Below, one piece after another: positions 12,201-22,114 of a DNA stretch of 64,000 nucleotides; the first letter of the stretch is position 1, and each line of letters opens with the position of its first letter. Location of the stretch: positions 60,273,369 to 60,337,368 of the forward strand of contig OX442314.1 in NCBI GenBank assembly GCA_949358305.1, read 5' to 3'. The position numbers and the translations under genes were made by a program. Below the pieces are notes generated by a model. It worked only from the letters and a program-made list of their open reading frames with translations. It ran no database searches and had not been told where the DNA came from. This DNA comes from Strigamia acuminata (lineage: Eukaryota > Arthropoda > Chilopoda > Geophilomorpha > Linotaeniidae).

Positions 12201-14346
12201 GGAGAAATTCGTTTGACATGAACTCTCCGCCTCGATCCGTCCGAATCGCTTTTACTCGAGAGTCTTGAATTCTTTCCACTCGAGCAACAAAGTCCTTGAA
12301 GGTTGGGAAAACTGGTGATTTCTGCGCTAGCGGTATAATCCAGCAATAGCGTGTCGCGTCGTCGATGACAGTAAGGACGAAACGCGCTCCTCCAAACGAT
12401 GGGATAGGGGCGGGCCCCCAAATATCCATGTGGAGGAGGTCCAAAGGCTTCGTTGTCGAGGGGTTCGGATCGGGCTTGTGAGAGGCTTTAATCGATTTGG
12501 CGATCCGACAATCGTTGCAGGCCAATTCCCTGTTGACTTCCCCTGGTTGCATTCCGTAGACTTGGTCGTTTGCGGCCAACAACTTCATTCCCTTGGTGTG
12601 AAGGTGGCCGAGTCGGCTGTGCCATAAGCCGGTGGCGTCCTTGACGGAAGCTGGATTGGCAATGAACTTCTTTTTCAGTTGAGACGGATTGCCGAGGGGA
12701 GGAAAGGAATTTGCGTTCTGAATTGCGGTTGGATTTGCCGTTGGGATTGACTGCAAGGCACCCGCATAGGATGGAGGAGTGGTCAGGTTATTATGGATTT
12801 GCGTGGGAATGGGAGTAGGAATCGGATTGGTTTGAGGAGCTGGTTGTACAGAAATTTGCTTTACATGTTCAATAGCTGGCATCTCAATCCGGAAATCCGT
12901 TATTTCTCGCTGTTTCGACCCTTTTCCCTGTCTATGCTTCGGAATGTTCGGGAAATCTTCTTCGGTTGTCACGTACATTTGCGCTGGCGACGCGGGAATC
13001 GTCGGTTGTGTCATAGGAGAGACAGTCGTCGCAAATGTCGGATTCGAACATAAACCGTCCACATAGTAAAGACCACCTCTCTCCTTTGCACGGATGAGAG
13101 GGCTGCGAATATCCGATTGGTAAACATGAATCTCACTGTTGAAAATGTGGATATGATGTCGAGCTTTATCAATCTTGGACACGGAGATCAAGTTTGCCTC
13201 GAAATTCGGCGCATATAAGACATTGGTCAAATTAACGGTGCATCGCGTCTTGTCAATCGCTAGGAGAAGTCGAACCGTTCCTTTGCCCGTTACTTGGGAC
13301 TTGCCCTGTCCTAACTCAATGTCAAATGGGATCACATCGGTGAATTCGGTGAATCCTGCACGCACGTGAGACACATGGTCTGTGGCGCCGCAATCCAGTA
13401 TCCATTCATTGGATTGCATGAAATGGGCTACTGGACGTTGGACAACTTGCGGCGCATTGACAAAGAATGTCCCCTCTCGATGTGGAAGAGAGTTTTCACG
13501 GGGTCTGGTATTATTGACCTTCGCGGCAGCGTTTTTGTTACGCCTGCGACTCTTGCTGCGAGAATTACGTTGCAGCGTGACCGTGGGTTGATTCTGATTT
13601 TGTCGAGGTGGACGTGGACATCGGTTCGCATAATGTCCGAATTGATCACAATTAAAACACTTCACGGTTGATAAATCGCGTGGACCAGATTTATTACGCG
13701 GCCGAAATTGTCCTTTGGAAGCATGAGCTGACGATTCAGATGATCCGAGCAGCCCAGTTGATTTGAGACGCATATGTTCGGATATCAGTTGCTCGGCAAC
13801 ATCCTTCGGCGTAAACTTTGGGTCTGGCCAATGATAGATCGCGAAGGTAGCCTGCGCGTATTCAGGCGGCAAACACTTTAAGTATTGATACGCGTGATGA
13901 ATTGGGCTAATAATTTCATTAACATCCCTTAATTGTCGCACGTAATTGTCCACGCGGGCAATAAAATCTGGCATGTCCTCATTGGGTTGAAGCTGCAGAT
14001 TTAAGAAGTCCCAGCGCATGGCCGCTTGACGGGCCCTGGAACTTGGCGCGTAGATCTTAGCGAGCGTCTCCCACGCCTCCTTTGGCGTGTTGCAAGTCTC
14101 AAGAACTGTGCGCTTGCTGGGGCTCACGTGGATGTAAATGTGCCCTAATGCTTTGTCCTTTTTTATCATGTAACGATCGAGTTCCTTGGGCGTCAAAGTT
14201 GCAATGTGTTCCGCCTCCTTGGCCTCTGTCACGTGTCTCCAGAGCCCCTCGGATTTTAACAAGAACTGCATCGCCATCCGCCAGTCCTCGTAATTTCCGA
14301 CACCGAGGACCGGAACTAGAGCACTCGAAGCTGCTGCTTTTTGCAT
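9289..14346 (-). CDS. Copia gag-pol polyprotein, intact, 1685 aa
   Basis: This single ORF makes the capsid and all enzymes for reverse transcription and integration in cytoplasmic particles. Domain order: Gag (aa 1-220, UBN2-like), CCHC knuckle CFNCDQFGHYANRCP (about 230), aspartic protease DCGATDHVS (about 318), GAG-pre-integrase HSRLGHLHTKG with CNDC, integrase core with D in LLHMDIW, D in RTDRGGEF and E in NGTAERINRT, reverse transcriptase with AHLDVKGAYLYGEL and the active site YVDDI, and RNase H with TDASWASDPE and MEAEFIALVE. The order PR-INT-RT-RH is diagnostic for Copia. No stop or frameshift interrupts it. The ATG (MQKAAASS) is at 14346 after a long leader. Closely related to the polyprotein at 43064-48022. 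Confidence 0.97.
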   Translation of the reverse strand: MQKAAASSALVPVLGVGNYEDWRMAMQFLLKSEGLWRHVTEAKEAEHIATLTPKELDRYMIKKDKALGHIYIHVSPSKRTVLETCNTPKEAWETLAKIYAPSSRARQAAMRWDFLNLQLQPNEDMPDFIARVDNYVRQLRDVNEIISPIHHAYQYLKCLPPEYAQATFAIYHWPDPKFTPKDVAEQLISEHMRLKSTGLLGSSESSAHASKGQFRPRNKSGPRDLSTVKCFNCDQFGHYANRCPRPPRQNQNQPTVTLQRNSRSKSRRRNKNAAAKVNNTRPRENSLPHREGTFFVNAPQVVQRPVAHFMQSNEWILDCGATDHVSHVRAGFTEFTDVIPFDIELGQGKSQVTGKGTVRLLLAIDKTRCTVNLTNVLYAPNFEANLISVSKIDKARHHIHIFNSEIHVYQSDIRSPLIRAKERGGLYYVDGLCSNPTFATTVSPMTQPTIPASPAQMYVTTEEDFPNIPKHRQGKGSKQREITDFRIEMPAIEHVKQISVQPAPQTNPIPTPIPTQIHNNLTTPPSYAGALQSIPTANPTAIQNANSFPPLGNPSQLKKKFIANPASVKDATGLWHSRLGHLHTKGMKLLAANDQVYGMQPGEVNRELACNDCRIAKSIKASHKPDPNPSTTKPLDLLHMDIWGPAPIPSFGGARFVLTVIDDATRYCWIIPLAQKSPVFPTFKDFVARVERIQDSRVKAIRTDRGGEFMSNEFLRYLQDKGIQGQRTNPSSPQMNGTAERINRTMLDNVRAIISETKLPDALWAELAVTFGYIKNRCPHSRLNNQVPYILWRQRALSLRHLRKVGSKCWVHYTAPGRKKLDPRAWEGYLVGYATGTRGFRIWNPTDNKVYESIHVKVDERQSYRKSIKISSQRPQESFTGPGQQSVTFDDNLQYHQWPRGSDSEASEHSANDSECVSTASASMHTPPAFPHIQIPPPTTPERVLLDLCATLPPGSASLRQSHHISYEEERDTDHDIREMDELSVYPETSELIDASAEPSSHQLPPSTPRQSAPPSPRPSAPPSPQRSTAPPLPRETPIPTPRFITTRRQQRAGDPATHTLQIFDPDPMSPAPVLGTEVAAATACHTTHMWRFVGGDGECREWVREEHLRKDQKPGSIAIDVYYFPTPKIRLRSYKDVEDYCLLNNIDYDPGLFFFGNLEHKLPTLPGVRHAAHLCRTEPASFAEIPKFTDAPKWREAIGEELDMFKEREIYEEVPRPPDTTILGCKWIFKLKTDAAGTVTRYRARLVAQGFYQTLGVDFDEVFSPVVNFILIRLFFCLLVVLRGWKDAHLDVKGAYLYGELKHKVYMRIPAGATCSDPNNVWLLLKSLYGLHQSGRQWFEKLDETLRALGFRRMPACNCVYVFGNTAVMLVYVDDIVIFYASDNVFTQLIRLISSKFDIVNLGPITKLLGVEFIRDAGRTFITQRAYIAKMVKKFGTSTNNLVKVPVTPGTTLVRGSTENLEDFPYRSLIGSLLFLASRTRPDILYSVIALAQYNTCYNRTHIRALLQVLQYVANTADLCIELSGCTSSQLSAFTDASWASDPETSLSFGGYIVYIGNVPIGWSCRKQSTVACSTMEAEFIALVECVKELFWLDSVYTDFPILNRLARPVVYSDALAAIQFTSNDIENAKTRHIRVKYHWLREWYTTGVFDLRKVASEVNIADIFTKWLSSERLRSLISKIFRA

Positions 14347-15225
14347 CGTGAATCGCTAGACAAAACATAACGCGGAGAACACAAAGGCTCAGAGAATGGC
14401 ACTGATGTGGTACACTTGATCGGAGCACTGCACTGAAGCACGTCACTAGCACTTTCAAAGCGGAAAACCACGAATTGGGAGGCAATGCTACAATTGCCTG
14501 ATAACCTGTGGTGAGTGTCCCCCTGACGTCCTTTACGACCACCTGGGGTCACGGGAATGTCAGGTGGCGCAGGGCTCAGCCTCACCACAGAATACAATGA
14601 CGCGGTGCTCGGAATCGAGCGTAGGGCGCCAAGGATTCTAATAAACCCACCAAAATCCCCTCTTAAAATTAACAAAGGTAATTGCGAAAATAGGAGAAAT
14701 AGGTGAATCAACTGCGGTTGCAGTCCTCGTGCAAATGAAGGCACGGCACGGTTTTCTCGAAAAACCGGAAAAAGCGCAATTCGGACGTTAATGTCCGAAT
14801 TCTTCTCGAAAATTCGAGGCTCTTCTTCCTCTTGATCAGATCGGCGTATAACGACCGTTCTCCGGGGAACTAAGCCGCGAATAATGTCTATTCGTTTCTC
14901 GTTGCAACTGCCGCTCTTCGCTAAGCAGTGTCGAACGACGAAACCGGTGTGAAAAACTGTAAATAAATGAAAATTTGCCTCGAAAATCGCGAAAGACGCG
15001 GAAAATCGGGCAAAATTAAACAAATCAACGATGCAGATCGCTTGAAACGTCGATGGAACGTCTCGGGCGTCGTGGCGAACGTGCACAGGACGAAAATCGG
15101 CCGGAAATCGTCGAAAATCTGCAAAAATAAAATTTCGGCGCGGCAATCGCGAAAATTCGCGAATTTCACGTCGAAAATTAGCGGAAATAATTCGAAAATA
15201 GCAAGGAACCATCCTCTGCTACCAA
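14347..15225 (-). promoter_or_regulatory. Copia copy 1 leader with PBS and conserved hairpins
   Basis: Untranslated leader between the 5' LTR and gag. Next to the LTR is the tRNA-iMet primer-binding site. Four short hairpins in a row lie at 14805-14818 (CTCGAAAATTCGAG), 14780-14799 (arms TTCGGAC/GTCCGAA), 14749-14767 (minus: CGGTTTTTCGAGAAAACCG) and 14728-14745 (minus: CGTGCCTTCATTTGCACG). The same four occur in the same order in the leader at 42577-42667 of the other Copia family; the third changes by compensatory pairs. A packaging, dimerisation or translation role is inference. Confidence 0.75.
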
Positions 15226-15712
15226 TGTAGCAGAGGAGTGCGCGAAATCAGTTGAATAACTGACGGGAAGCGTGTTTGCGAAGTGCGAAGCAACGCAAAA
15301 TGGCGTCGTGCTTCGCGCACGAACGTTCGCGATTCGTTTCGTAAAAGCGCGCGGCCTAATGCCGCTTATATGCGCTGGAAAACTTGCACAGAAGGTGCTT
15401 AAACATAAACACAAAGCTTAAACAAAATATACACTTTAATAAAACGAAAATATACATTACACATTGGAGAAATAGCTAGAAGACACACACCTGTGTGTTC
15501 CGCCATGTTGAATTCAGATAACAGTGGTGGTGGCACCCTGGTGCCGGAAATTAGCATTAATTGAGAACAAATCACTTGGTGATAGAATAAATCATATAAG
15601 AACAAGACAAGAGTATGGAATTACATATGAGACATCGCTAAATAAAAGGTAACATCGAAATCAATAGAGAATAAACATATTCATCGACAAGAACACGGTC
15701 TTTAGACCAACA
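15226..15712 (-). repeat. Copia copy 1, 5' LTR
   Basis: 487 bp, identical to the other LTR. It should hold the promoter for leftward transcription. TTTAC follows at 15713. Confidence 0.95.
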
Positions 15713-16892
15713 TTTACAACTTATTTAAACAACAACACAAACTTAGCAGTTAGCAATCCCCTCCTTCTTGTACCTTATTAGGTGTCGTTATTTCTATCAA
15801 CACATATTGGACATTCCAATTGTACTTATATTGAAATATAATTAGAGGGTTAGTAATATCTTTGATACCATCCGTTATTACCAAAGATATTTTAGTTTTA
15901 TAATCTTCAAAAACTGTTCTTATAAATTTTGTTTTCTTGAAATTGAAGTAATTTAGTGATGGTCAGCAAAATTGTATACTATTAGTTTTCCTGAAACAAA
16001 GTAATATTAGGAATAAGTTGAGTTGTGGCATCGTTAATGAATTTGCAGCAAAAATTAACGTGGCGAGAATTTAAAAATAATACATTGAAGGATATTCCTG
16101 TTCCTGTTTCTTCATCAAATAAAAACAAATGTGGTCGAAAGATAAACTTGGCCCTGTATGCCTGTATTTTTTACATTGTAATATGTTGTATGGAGTCAGC
16201 AATGAAAACAAGGGGTGACAACAATTACAAAATATTCATAGTTAATCAATAAAAGTTATTGTTCTTATTGTTATTGTTTAGTCCGTATTACTTCTTGTTT
16301 GCTTTATTTATTTATAATTTAACTTAATTGTTATATTAATTATGTATTTTAAAAAAAATATACAAAGTCATAAATGTATTTCTAGTATTATAAAAATTGT
16401 TTCGAATGTACAATCACGGTTTTCAAAGTTGTTTGTGTTGTAGTTATATAATGCGATCCTGACATATTGTGTGGCCAATTAATTTTTTTTAAATATAATT
16501 AAACCTTAATCTTATCATTTACAAATTCAAGTATTTAATAAAACCATTAAAACGAAATTTAAAAACCTCAAAATAGCTGTTGTGGCATTTTCTGTTTAAC
16601 TAGCGCTTTTCGCTTTTCTGTCATTCCCCGTCAAACTTCCCGCGTTCTAAAATAATAATAATAAAATCACATTTTCAGTAAAAACAAAAACAAGTTTAAA
16701 AATAATATTTCTAAATTATGTAAAATTTTACAATAGACAAAGTATGTAGTTACATTTTTAGAAAAATATAATAATTTCACATTTTTGCTTTTTAGTTAGA
16801 TTCTTCTTTTAAAAAAAGTATATAAGAGCAAAAACAGAACAAAATTAATCAACATATTGAAAAATCTAAGCCAGTCTATTGATGTCAATTGA
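15713..16892. other. AT-rich non-coding stretch
   Basis: After the Copia target-site duplication the sequence is A/T-rich with no recognised domain. A 75-codon ORF at 16025-16252 (plus) has no features I can assign. Nothing else supportable. Confidence 0.4.
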
Positions 16893-16895
16893 GTG

Positions 16896-17435
16896 ATGTC
16901 CACCCAGAAAACACTAGCCAACGAGTTGATTACAAGTATAAAGCAGTTGTTAAATTCAGCCGTTAGTTCTACAAGTGCCTTTTCACATGCATGTACATTC
17001 CACGACATGAAGACATGTATGGATAAAAAAATTGAGACTACACAACAAATTCTCGATAAGGTTTTCGAGATTGGTAAGCATCGGGTGGATTTCGGTGAAG
17101 AAGACAAAATAACCATTGGACATTCTATTCCTAAGGCTAGTTTAGACATTGATTCGTGCGTATCCCACGCGACTGATGGCTGGGGCTATAATTCATTGAA
17201 TTCGGCTTGTAAGCAGCGATCAGCTCTACAGTTTATGCTCGACATATTTGGTGCTTTTCCATCAGAAGATCAGAAGACCGTCAGAAGAACACTCAAAGAA
17301 TCCGGCATCGGTGTAGCCATCGAAAGGTGCAACCGCGTTATTCAGAAGTCGATGAATAACCCCGAGTATAATGTTGAGATTGATATTCCTGAAGGAGTGC
17401 CACCCTCCCACACCTGGTGGTTTCAGCAAAGGTAA
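16896..17435 (+). CDS. Unassigned protein or exon, 179 aa from the first ATG
   Basis: ORF from the ATG at 16896 (MSTQKTLANELITS) to a stop at 17433-17435. I do not recognise the family. The N-terminal 70 residues look helical and polar, there are scattered cysteines, and the end is GVPPSHTWWFQQR. The last codons run into CAAAG|GTAATA, a fair 5' splice site at about 17432, so this may be an internal or first exon with the true C-terminus elsewhere. No upstream TATA or clear initiator is seen. It is the only sizeable ORF in the 15.7-22.1 kb interval outside tandem repeats, and it lies just upstream of a 46-bp satellite. It could equally be a chance ORF. Confidence 0.35.
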   Translation: MSTQKTLANELITSIKQLLNSAVSSTSAFSHACTFHDMKTCMDKKIETTQQILDKVFEIGKHRVDFGEEDKITIGHSIPKASLDIDSCVSHATDGWGYNSLNSACKQRSALQFMLDIFGAFPSEDQKTVRRTLKESGIGVAIERCNRVIQKSMNNPEYNVEIDIPEGVPPSHTWWFQQR

Positions 17436-17925
17436 TAATCTTTACATACTATAAAAATCAAATTTTTTCTGTATTATCTATATCCTTATACTGCTTTATT
17501 ATTCAGCTGACATGTGTGTTGTGTTTAATACTTTTACTAAAACATGCATTAGCCTTCCCCACCCCAACCTATGATCAATTAAGACCTCCAAAGTGTTTAT
17601 TTTTCTCAAAAACGATCAAGTTTTTCATTCTGAAATTTTATGTATTTTTATTTTACATCATAACAAATAATAAAATTGATAATAAATAGATTTAGAAATC
17701 CCCAAAAATTATTTTCACAAATATACTTTGTTTATTTATTACTTTTGAATACAATGTCAATTGTTTTTGTTGCTCTCGACAAATACCGAATTGCTTAAAT
17801 TTCTTCATAAACATGAAATACTTGGAGAATAAAATCATTTTCACCCATATTTTGTAAATCTTTTCTACATGGGTAAAAATGACCCGAGTTGGATGAGTAA
17901 GTGATTTTTCTTAGGTTGTCATTGA
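17436..17925. other. Non-coding stretch before the 46-bp satellite
   Basis: A/T-rich and contains only a hydrophobic chance ORF. It includes two short similar phrases (CATATTTTG near 17847 and ACATGGGTAAAAATGACCC near 17868) but no recognised element. Confidence 0.4.
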
Positions 17926-18612
17926 CCGTAGACATGGCAACCGCTTAACCCAAGCCGTGATCTTAGAATGACCGTAGACTTGACAACCGCTTAACCCAAG
18001 CCGTGATCTTAGAATGACCGTAGACTTGACAACCGCTTAACCCAAGCCGTGATCTTAGAATGACCGTAGACTTGACAACCGCTTAACCCAAGCCGTGATC
18101 TTAGAATGACCGTAGACTTGACAACCGCTTAACCCCTCAAGCCGTGATCTTAGAATGATCGTAGACTTGACAACCGCTTCACTCCTCAAGCCGTGATCTT
18201 AGAATGATCGTAGACTTGACAACCGCTTCACCCCTCAAGCCGTGATCTTAGAATGACCGTAGACTTGACAACCGCTTCACCGCTTCAAGCCGTGATCTTG
18301 GAATGACCGTAGACGTGACAACCGCTTCAAGCCGTGATCTTGGAATGACCGTAGACGTGACAACCGCTTCACCCCTCAAACCGTGATCTTGGAATGACCG
18401 TAGACGTGACAACCGCTTAACCCAAGCAGTGATCTTGGAGTGACCGTAGACGTGACAACCGCTTAACCCAAGCCGTGATCTTGGAATGACCGTAGACGTG
18501 ACAACCGCTTAACCCAAGCCGTGATCTTGGAATAACCGTAGACGTGTCAACCGCTTAACCCAAGCCGTGGTCTTGGAATGACCGTAGACGTGTCAACCGC
18601 TTCACCCATCAT
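17926..18612. repeat. 46-bp satellite array
   Basis: About 15 copies of a 46-bp unit containing TGACCGTAGACTTGACAACC and AAGCCGTGATCTTAGAA. Units on the left are nearly identical. The middle ones carry small insertions (CCTC/CGCTT variants), and the right-hand ones switch CTTGAC to CGTGAC and TTAGAA to TTGGAA together, which shows blockwise amplification. Confidence 0.95.
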
Positions 18613-18837
18613 CCTGGAATGACATTATGGCCAAATAGGCAGTCTGGCCTACCGTAATGCGTGTATGTGAAGAAAAGAAAGTATTATATTCATCAAGTAA
18701 ACTTTACAGTAAGCTAATAATAACAAAGGCAATAATTCTTTTATTTTTGTTTTTTATTATTATTCACAGTATACAGAAGAAGAGAGAATATGGACATTGA
18801 TTCGAATAACTCAAGCCATCAGCTCAACCCGTCTTCT

Positions 18838-19430
18838 TGAAACGACCTTAGAGATGCCAGCCGTTTCTGCAACTCTACCCGTCATCTTGAAACGACCGTA
18901 GAGATGCCAGCCGTTTCTGCAACTCAACCCGTAATGTTGGTAGAACCGTAGAGATGCCAGCCGTTTCTGCAACCCAACCCGTCATGTTGGTAGAACCGTA
19001 GACATGTCAGCCGTTTCTGCAACCCAACCCGTCATGTTGGTAGAACCGTAGACATGTCAGCCGTTTCTGCAACCCAACCCGTCATGTTGGTAGAACCGTA
19101 GACATGTCAGCCGTTTCTGCAACTCAACCCGTCATGTTGGTAGAACCGTAGACATGTCAGCCGTTTCTGCAACCCAACCCGTCATGTTGGTAGAACCGTA
19201 GACATGTCAGCCGTTTCTGCAACCCAACCCGTCATCTTGAAACGACCGTAGACATGCCAGCCGTTGCTGCAACTCAACATGGCATTTTGGAACAACCGTA
19301 GACATGCCAGCCGTTGCTGCAACTCAACATGGCATTTTGGAACGACCGTAGACATGCCAGCCGTTTCTGCAACTCAACATGGCATTTTGGAACAACCGTA
19401 GACATGCCAGTCGTTGCTGCAACTCATACC
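18838..19430. repeat. 50-bp satellite array, related to the 46-bp array
   Basis: About 12 copies of a 50-bp unit (CGTAGACATGTCAGCCGTTT ... CAACCCGTCATGTTGGTAGAAC). The core ACCGTAGAC-TG-CA-CCG is shared with the 46-bp unit just to the left, so the two arrays look like divergent amplifications of one ancestor. The last units change the spacer to CAACATGGCATTTTGGAAC. Confidence 0.93.
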
Positions 19431-21285
19431 GTTCCCTAAACGTCGCGCGACGTTCCCTAAACGTCACGCGACGTTCCCTAAACGTCACGCGACGTTCTCT
19501 AACCGTCACGCGACGTTCCCTAACCGTCACGCGACGTTCCCTAACCGTCACGCGACGCTCTCTAAACGTCACCCGACGTTCTCTATGTAGAAAATAGTTG
19601 AAACACCTTGAAACACCTATGAAACACCTTGAAACATCTAAGAAACACCTTGAAACACCTTGAAACACCTTGGAAACACCTTGAAACATCTATGAAACAC
19701 CTATGAAACACCTATGAAACACCTATGAAACACCTTGCAACACCTATGAAACACCTAGAAACACCTGTGAAACACCTAAAAACATCTATGAAACACCTTG
19801 AAACATCTATGAAACACTTTGAAACATCTATGAAACACCTTGAAACATCTATGAAACACCTTGAAACACCTATGAAACACCTTGAAACGCCTATAAAACA
19901 CCTAGAAACACCTGTGAAACACCTAAAAACACTATGCACCAACTATGCAACACTATGCAACAACTATGCAACACTATGCAACAACTATAGAATAACTATG
20001 CAACGCTATGCAACAACTATGCAATGCCATACAACAACTATGTAACACTATGCAACAACTATACAACAACTATGCAACACTATGCAACAACTATGCAATG
20101 CCATACAACAACTATGCAATACCATGCAACAACTATGGAACACTATGCAACAACTATGCAACACTATGCACAACTATGTAATGCCATGCAACAACTATGC
20201 AAAATCATGCAATAACTATGAAACACAATGCAACAACTATGCAACAACTATGCAACAAAACTCGAAATGTCACGCGCGTTCCCTAAATGTTACGCGCGTT
20301 CCTTAAACGTCACGCGACGTTCCCTAAACGTCACGCGACGTTCCCTAAACGTCACGCGACGTTCCCTAAACGTCACGCGACGTTCCCTAAACGTCACGCG
20401 ACGTTCCCTAAACGTCACGCGACGTTCCCTAAACGTCACGCGACGTTCCCTAAACGTCACGCGACGTTCCCTAAACGTCACGCGACGTTCCCTAAACGTC
20501 ACGCGACGTTCCCTAAACGTCACGCGACGTTCCCTAAACGTCACGCGACGTTCTCTAAACGTCACGCGACGTTCCCTAAACGTCACGCGACGTTCCCTAA
20601 ACGTCACGCGACGTTCTCTAAACGTCACGCGACGTTCTCTAAACGTCACGCGACGTTCTCTAAACGTCACGCGACGTTCTCTAACCGTCACGCGACGTTC
20701 TCTAACCGTCACGCGACGTTCTCTAACCGTCACGCGACGTTCTCTAACCGTCACGCGACGTTCTCTAAACGTCACGAAACGTTCTCTAAACGTCACGCGA
20801 CGCTCTCTAAACGTCACGCGACGCTCTCTAAACGTCATGCGACGTTCTCTAAACTATGAACACTATGCAACAACTATGCAATGCCATACAACAACTATGC
20901 AATACTATGCACCAACTATGTAACACTATGCAACAACTATACAACAACTATGCAACACTATGCAACAACTATGCAATGCCATACAACAACTATGCAACAA
21001 AACTCAAAATGTCACGCGACGTTCTCTAAACGTCACGCAACGTTCTCTAAACGTCACGCGACGTTCTCTATGTAGAAAATAGTTGAAACACCTTGAAACA
21101 TCTAAGAAACACCTTGAAACACCTTGAAACACCAATGAAACAAATTGAAACATCTATGAAACACCTATGAAACACCTATGAAACACCTATGAAACACCTA
21201 TGAAACACCTTGAAACACCTATGAAACACCTTGAAACGCCTATGAAACACCTAGAAACGCCTATGAAACACCTAGAAACACTGTT
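19431..21285. repeat. Mosaic of 21-bp satellite and short A-rich minisatellites
   Basis: Three repeat types alternate. The 21-bp unit ACGTCACGCGACGTTCCCTAA lies at 19431-19588, 20266-20857 (about 28 units) and 21005-21075. A GAAACACCTTGAAACACCTAT minisatellite (11-12 bp subunits) lies at 19590-19935 and 21080-21285. A CAACACTATGCAACAACTATG minisatellite lies at 19935-20262 and 20858-21000. The order is 21-bp, GAAACACC, CAACTATG, 21-bp, CAACTATG, 21-bp, GAAACACC. Unit lengths divisible by three leave long frames open on both strands, which is not coding evidence. Confidence 0.95.
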
Positions 21286-22114
21286 TTGCAGCAGTTTTTA
21301 TTATAACAATCGAAACTGGAGTAATAACGATGGGATATGAATTTTGGTACGTAGTATTTACTAAGTATTTTGCTAAGTACTGCAAGAATTACCACATTCT
21401 GAAAACCTTCACCGCCTTAATCGAGTTTAGTTTTCACCTAACCGGCGACATCCTGCGCTCCTTCAAACACAACGAGCTCATTTCACCGCATCCCAACCTT
21501 CAGTCGTTGTTACCCTACGAGATATCGTCGCCGCCGCACGAGATGACAATCACCGCCAAACTCTTTCCCGAGTTACAGCGCATCGATTCCCGCTACATGA
21601 AAACGGAGTTCGCGCCAACAGATGCAACAATAGGCAAAAGTATAAACTCAAGCGCGCATTATTTATTGCATCCAAAATAGCCACAACGTTTCCACAATTC
21701 TGGTCTGCGCATTCCAATATAATGGAGGCCATGAATACGTTTTGGCCCAGCGGAAAATATTTTCCTCAGTGGATGGCACCATATTGTACCGGTTGGCCCA
21801 CATAAAAGTGGCCCCATAATGTCATAGTATGTGTGTATGACAGTCATACACACATTTTCAGGCCTCTTTTATGTGGGCCACCCTGTATAACCTTTTGTGC
21901 ATTCTTTCAGTGCTATATTGGGGACTTTAGTACTACCATACCCTGCAATTGCTGTATTTATTGTTGGTTAGGTCACTGAATGGCCTTTGCGTCTACTGTT
22001 TGGTCTGGTTGCTCCTCTTTCCTGTCAGGTCCCCTGCACGCTTCAGCTGTTGGGGGTGACATTGCCAGCGGCCTAATAAACCACTGCCATCAATTAGTTG
22101 CACACTATTAATTC
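21286..22114. other. Non-satellite stretch with one small ORF and a palindromic element
   Basis: A 116-codon ORF (21330-21680, plus) has no family I recognise. 21787-21890 is a palindromic MITE-like element (separate entry). 21900-22110 is unclassified. Confidence 0.4.
21787..21890. mobile_element. Palindromic MITE-like element
   Basis: Arms of about 22 bp (21791-21813 and 21861-21882; TTGGCCCACATAAAAGTGGC against its near-perfect complement) enclose an inner palindrome TGTGTGTATGAC/GTCATACACACA. The outer end reads GTGGGCCACCCTGTATA. The whole is a foldback of about 104 bp with no coding capacity. The DNA transposon family is not established. Confidence 0.55.

Larger units (their letters stand above)
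8593..15712 (-). mobile_element. Complete Copia (Ty1/copia) LTR retrotransposon, copy 1
   Basis: Length is 7120 bp. Identical 487-bp LTRs lie at 8593-9079 and 15226-15712, each with TG..CA ends read on the minus strand, and 5-bp target-site duplications TTTAC lie at 8588-8592 and 15713-15717. The primer-binding site next to the 5' LTR (15205-15224, minus) begins TGGTAGCAGAGGATGG, matching the 3' end of initiator tRNA-Met. A purine tract (AAGAGGGGA) precedes the 3' LTR near 9081-9092. A leader of about 880 nt precedes one intact 1685-aa polyprotein. Identical LTRs and an open ORF mean recent insertion and possible autonomy. Confidence 0.97.

Noticed and set aside
9427-13671. Plus-strand ORFs within Copia copy 1.
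   Set aside because: Antisense shadows of the polyprotein.
17926-19430. Regular repeats that could suggest a CRISPR array.
   Set aside because: Units are contiguous tandem repeats without unique spacers, in a eukaryotic satellite context.
20228-20923. Frames of 180-231 codons encoding RRSLNVT-type repeats.
   Set aside because: Direct translation of the 21-bp satellite in several frames; no promoter or non-repeat domain.
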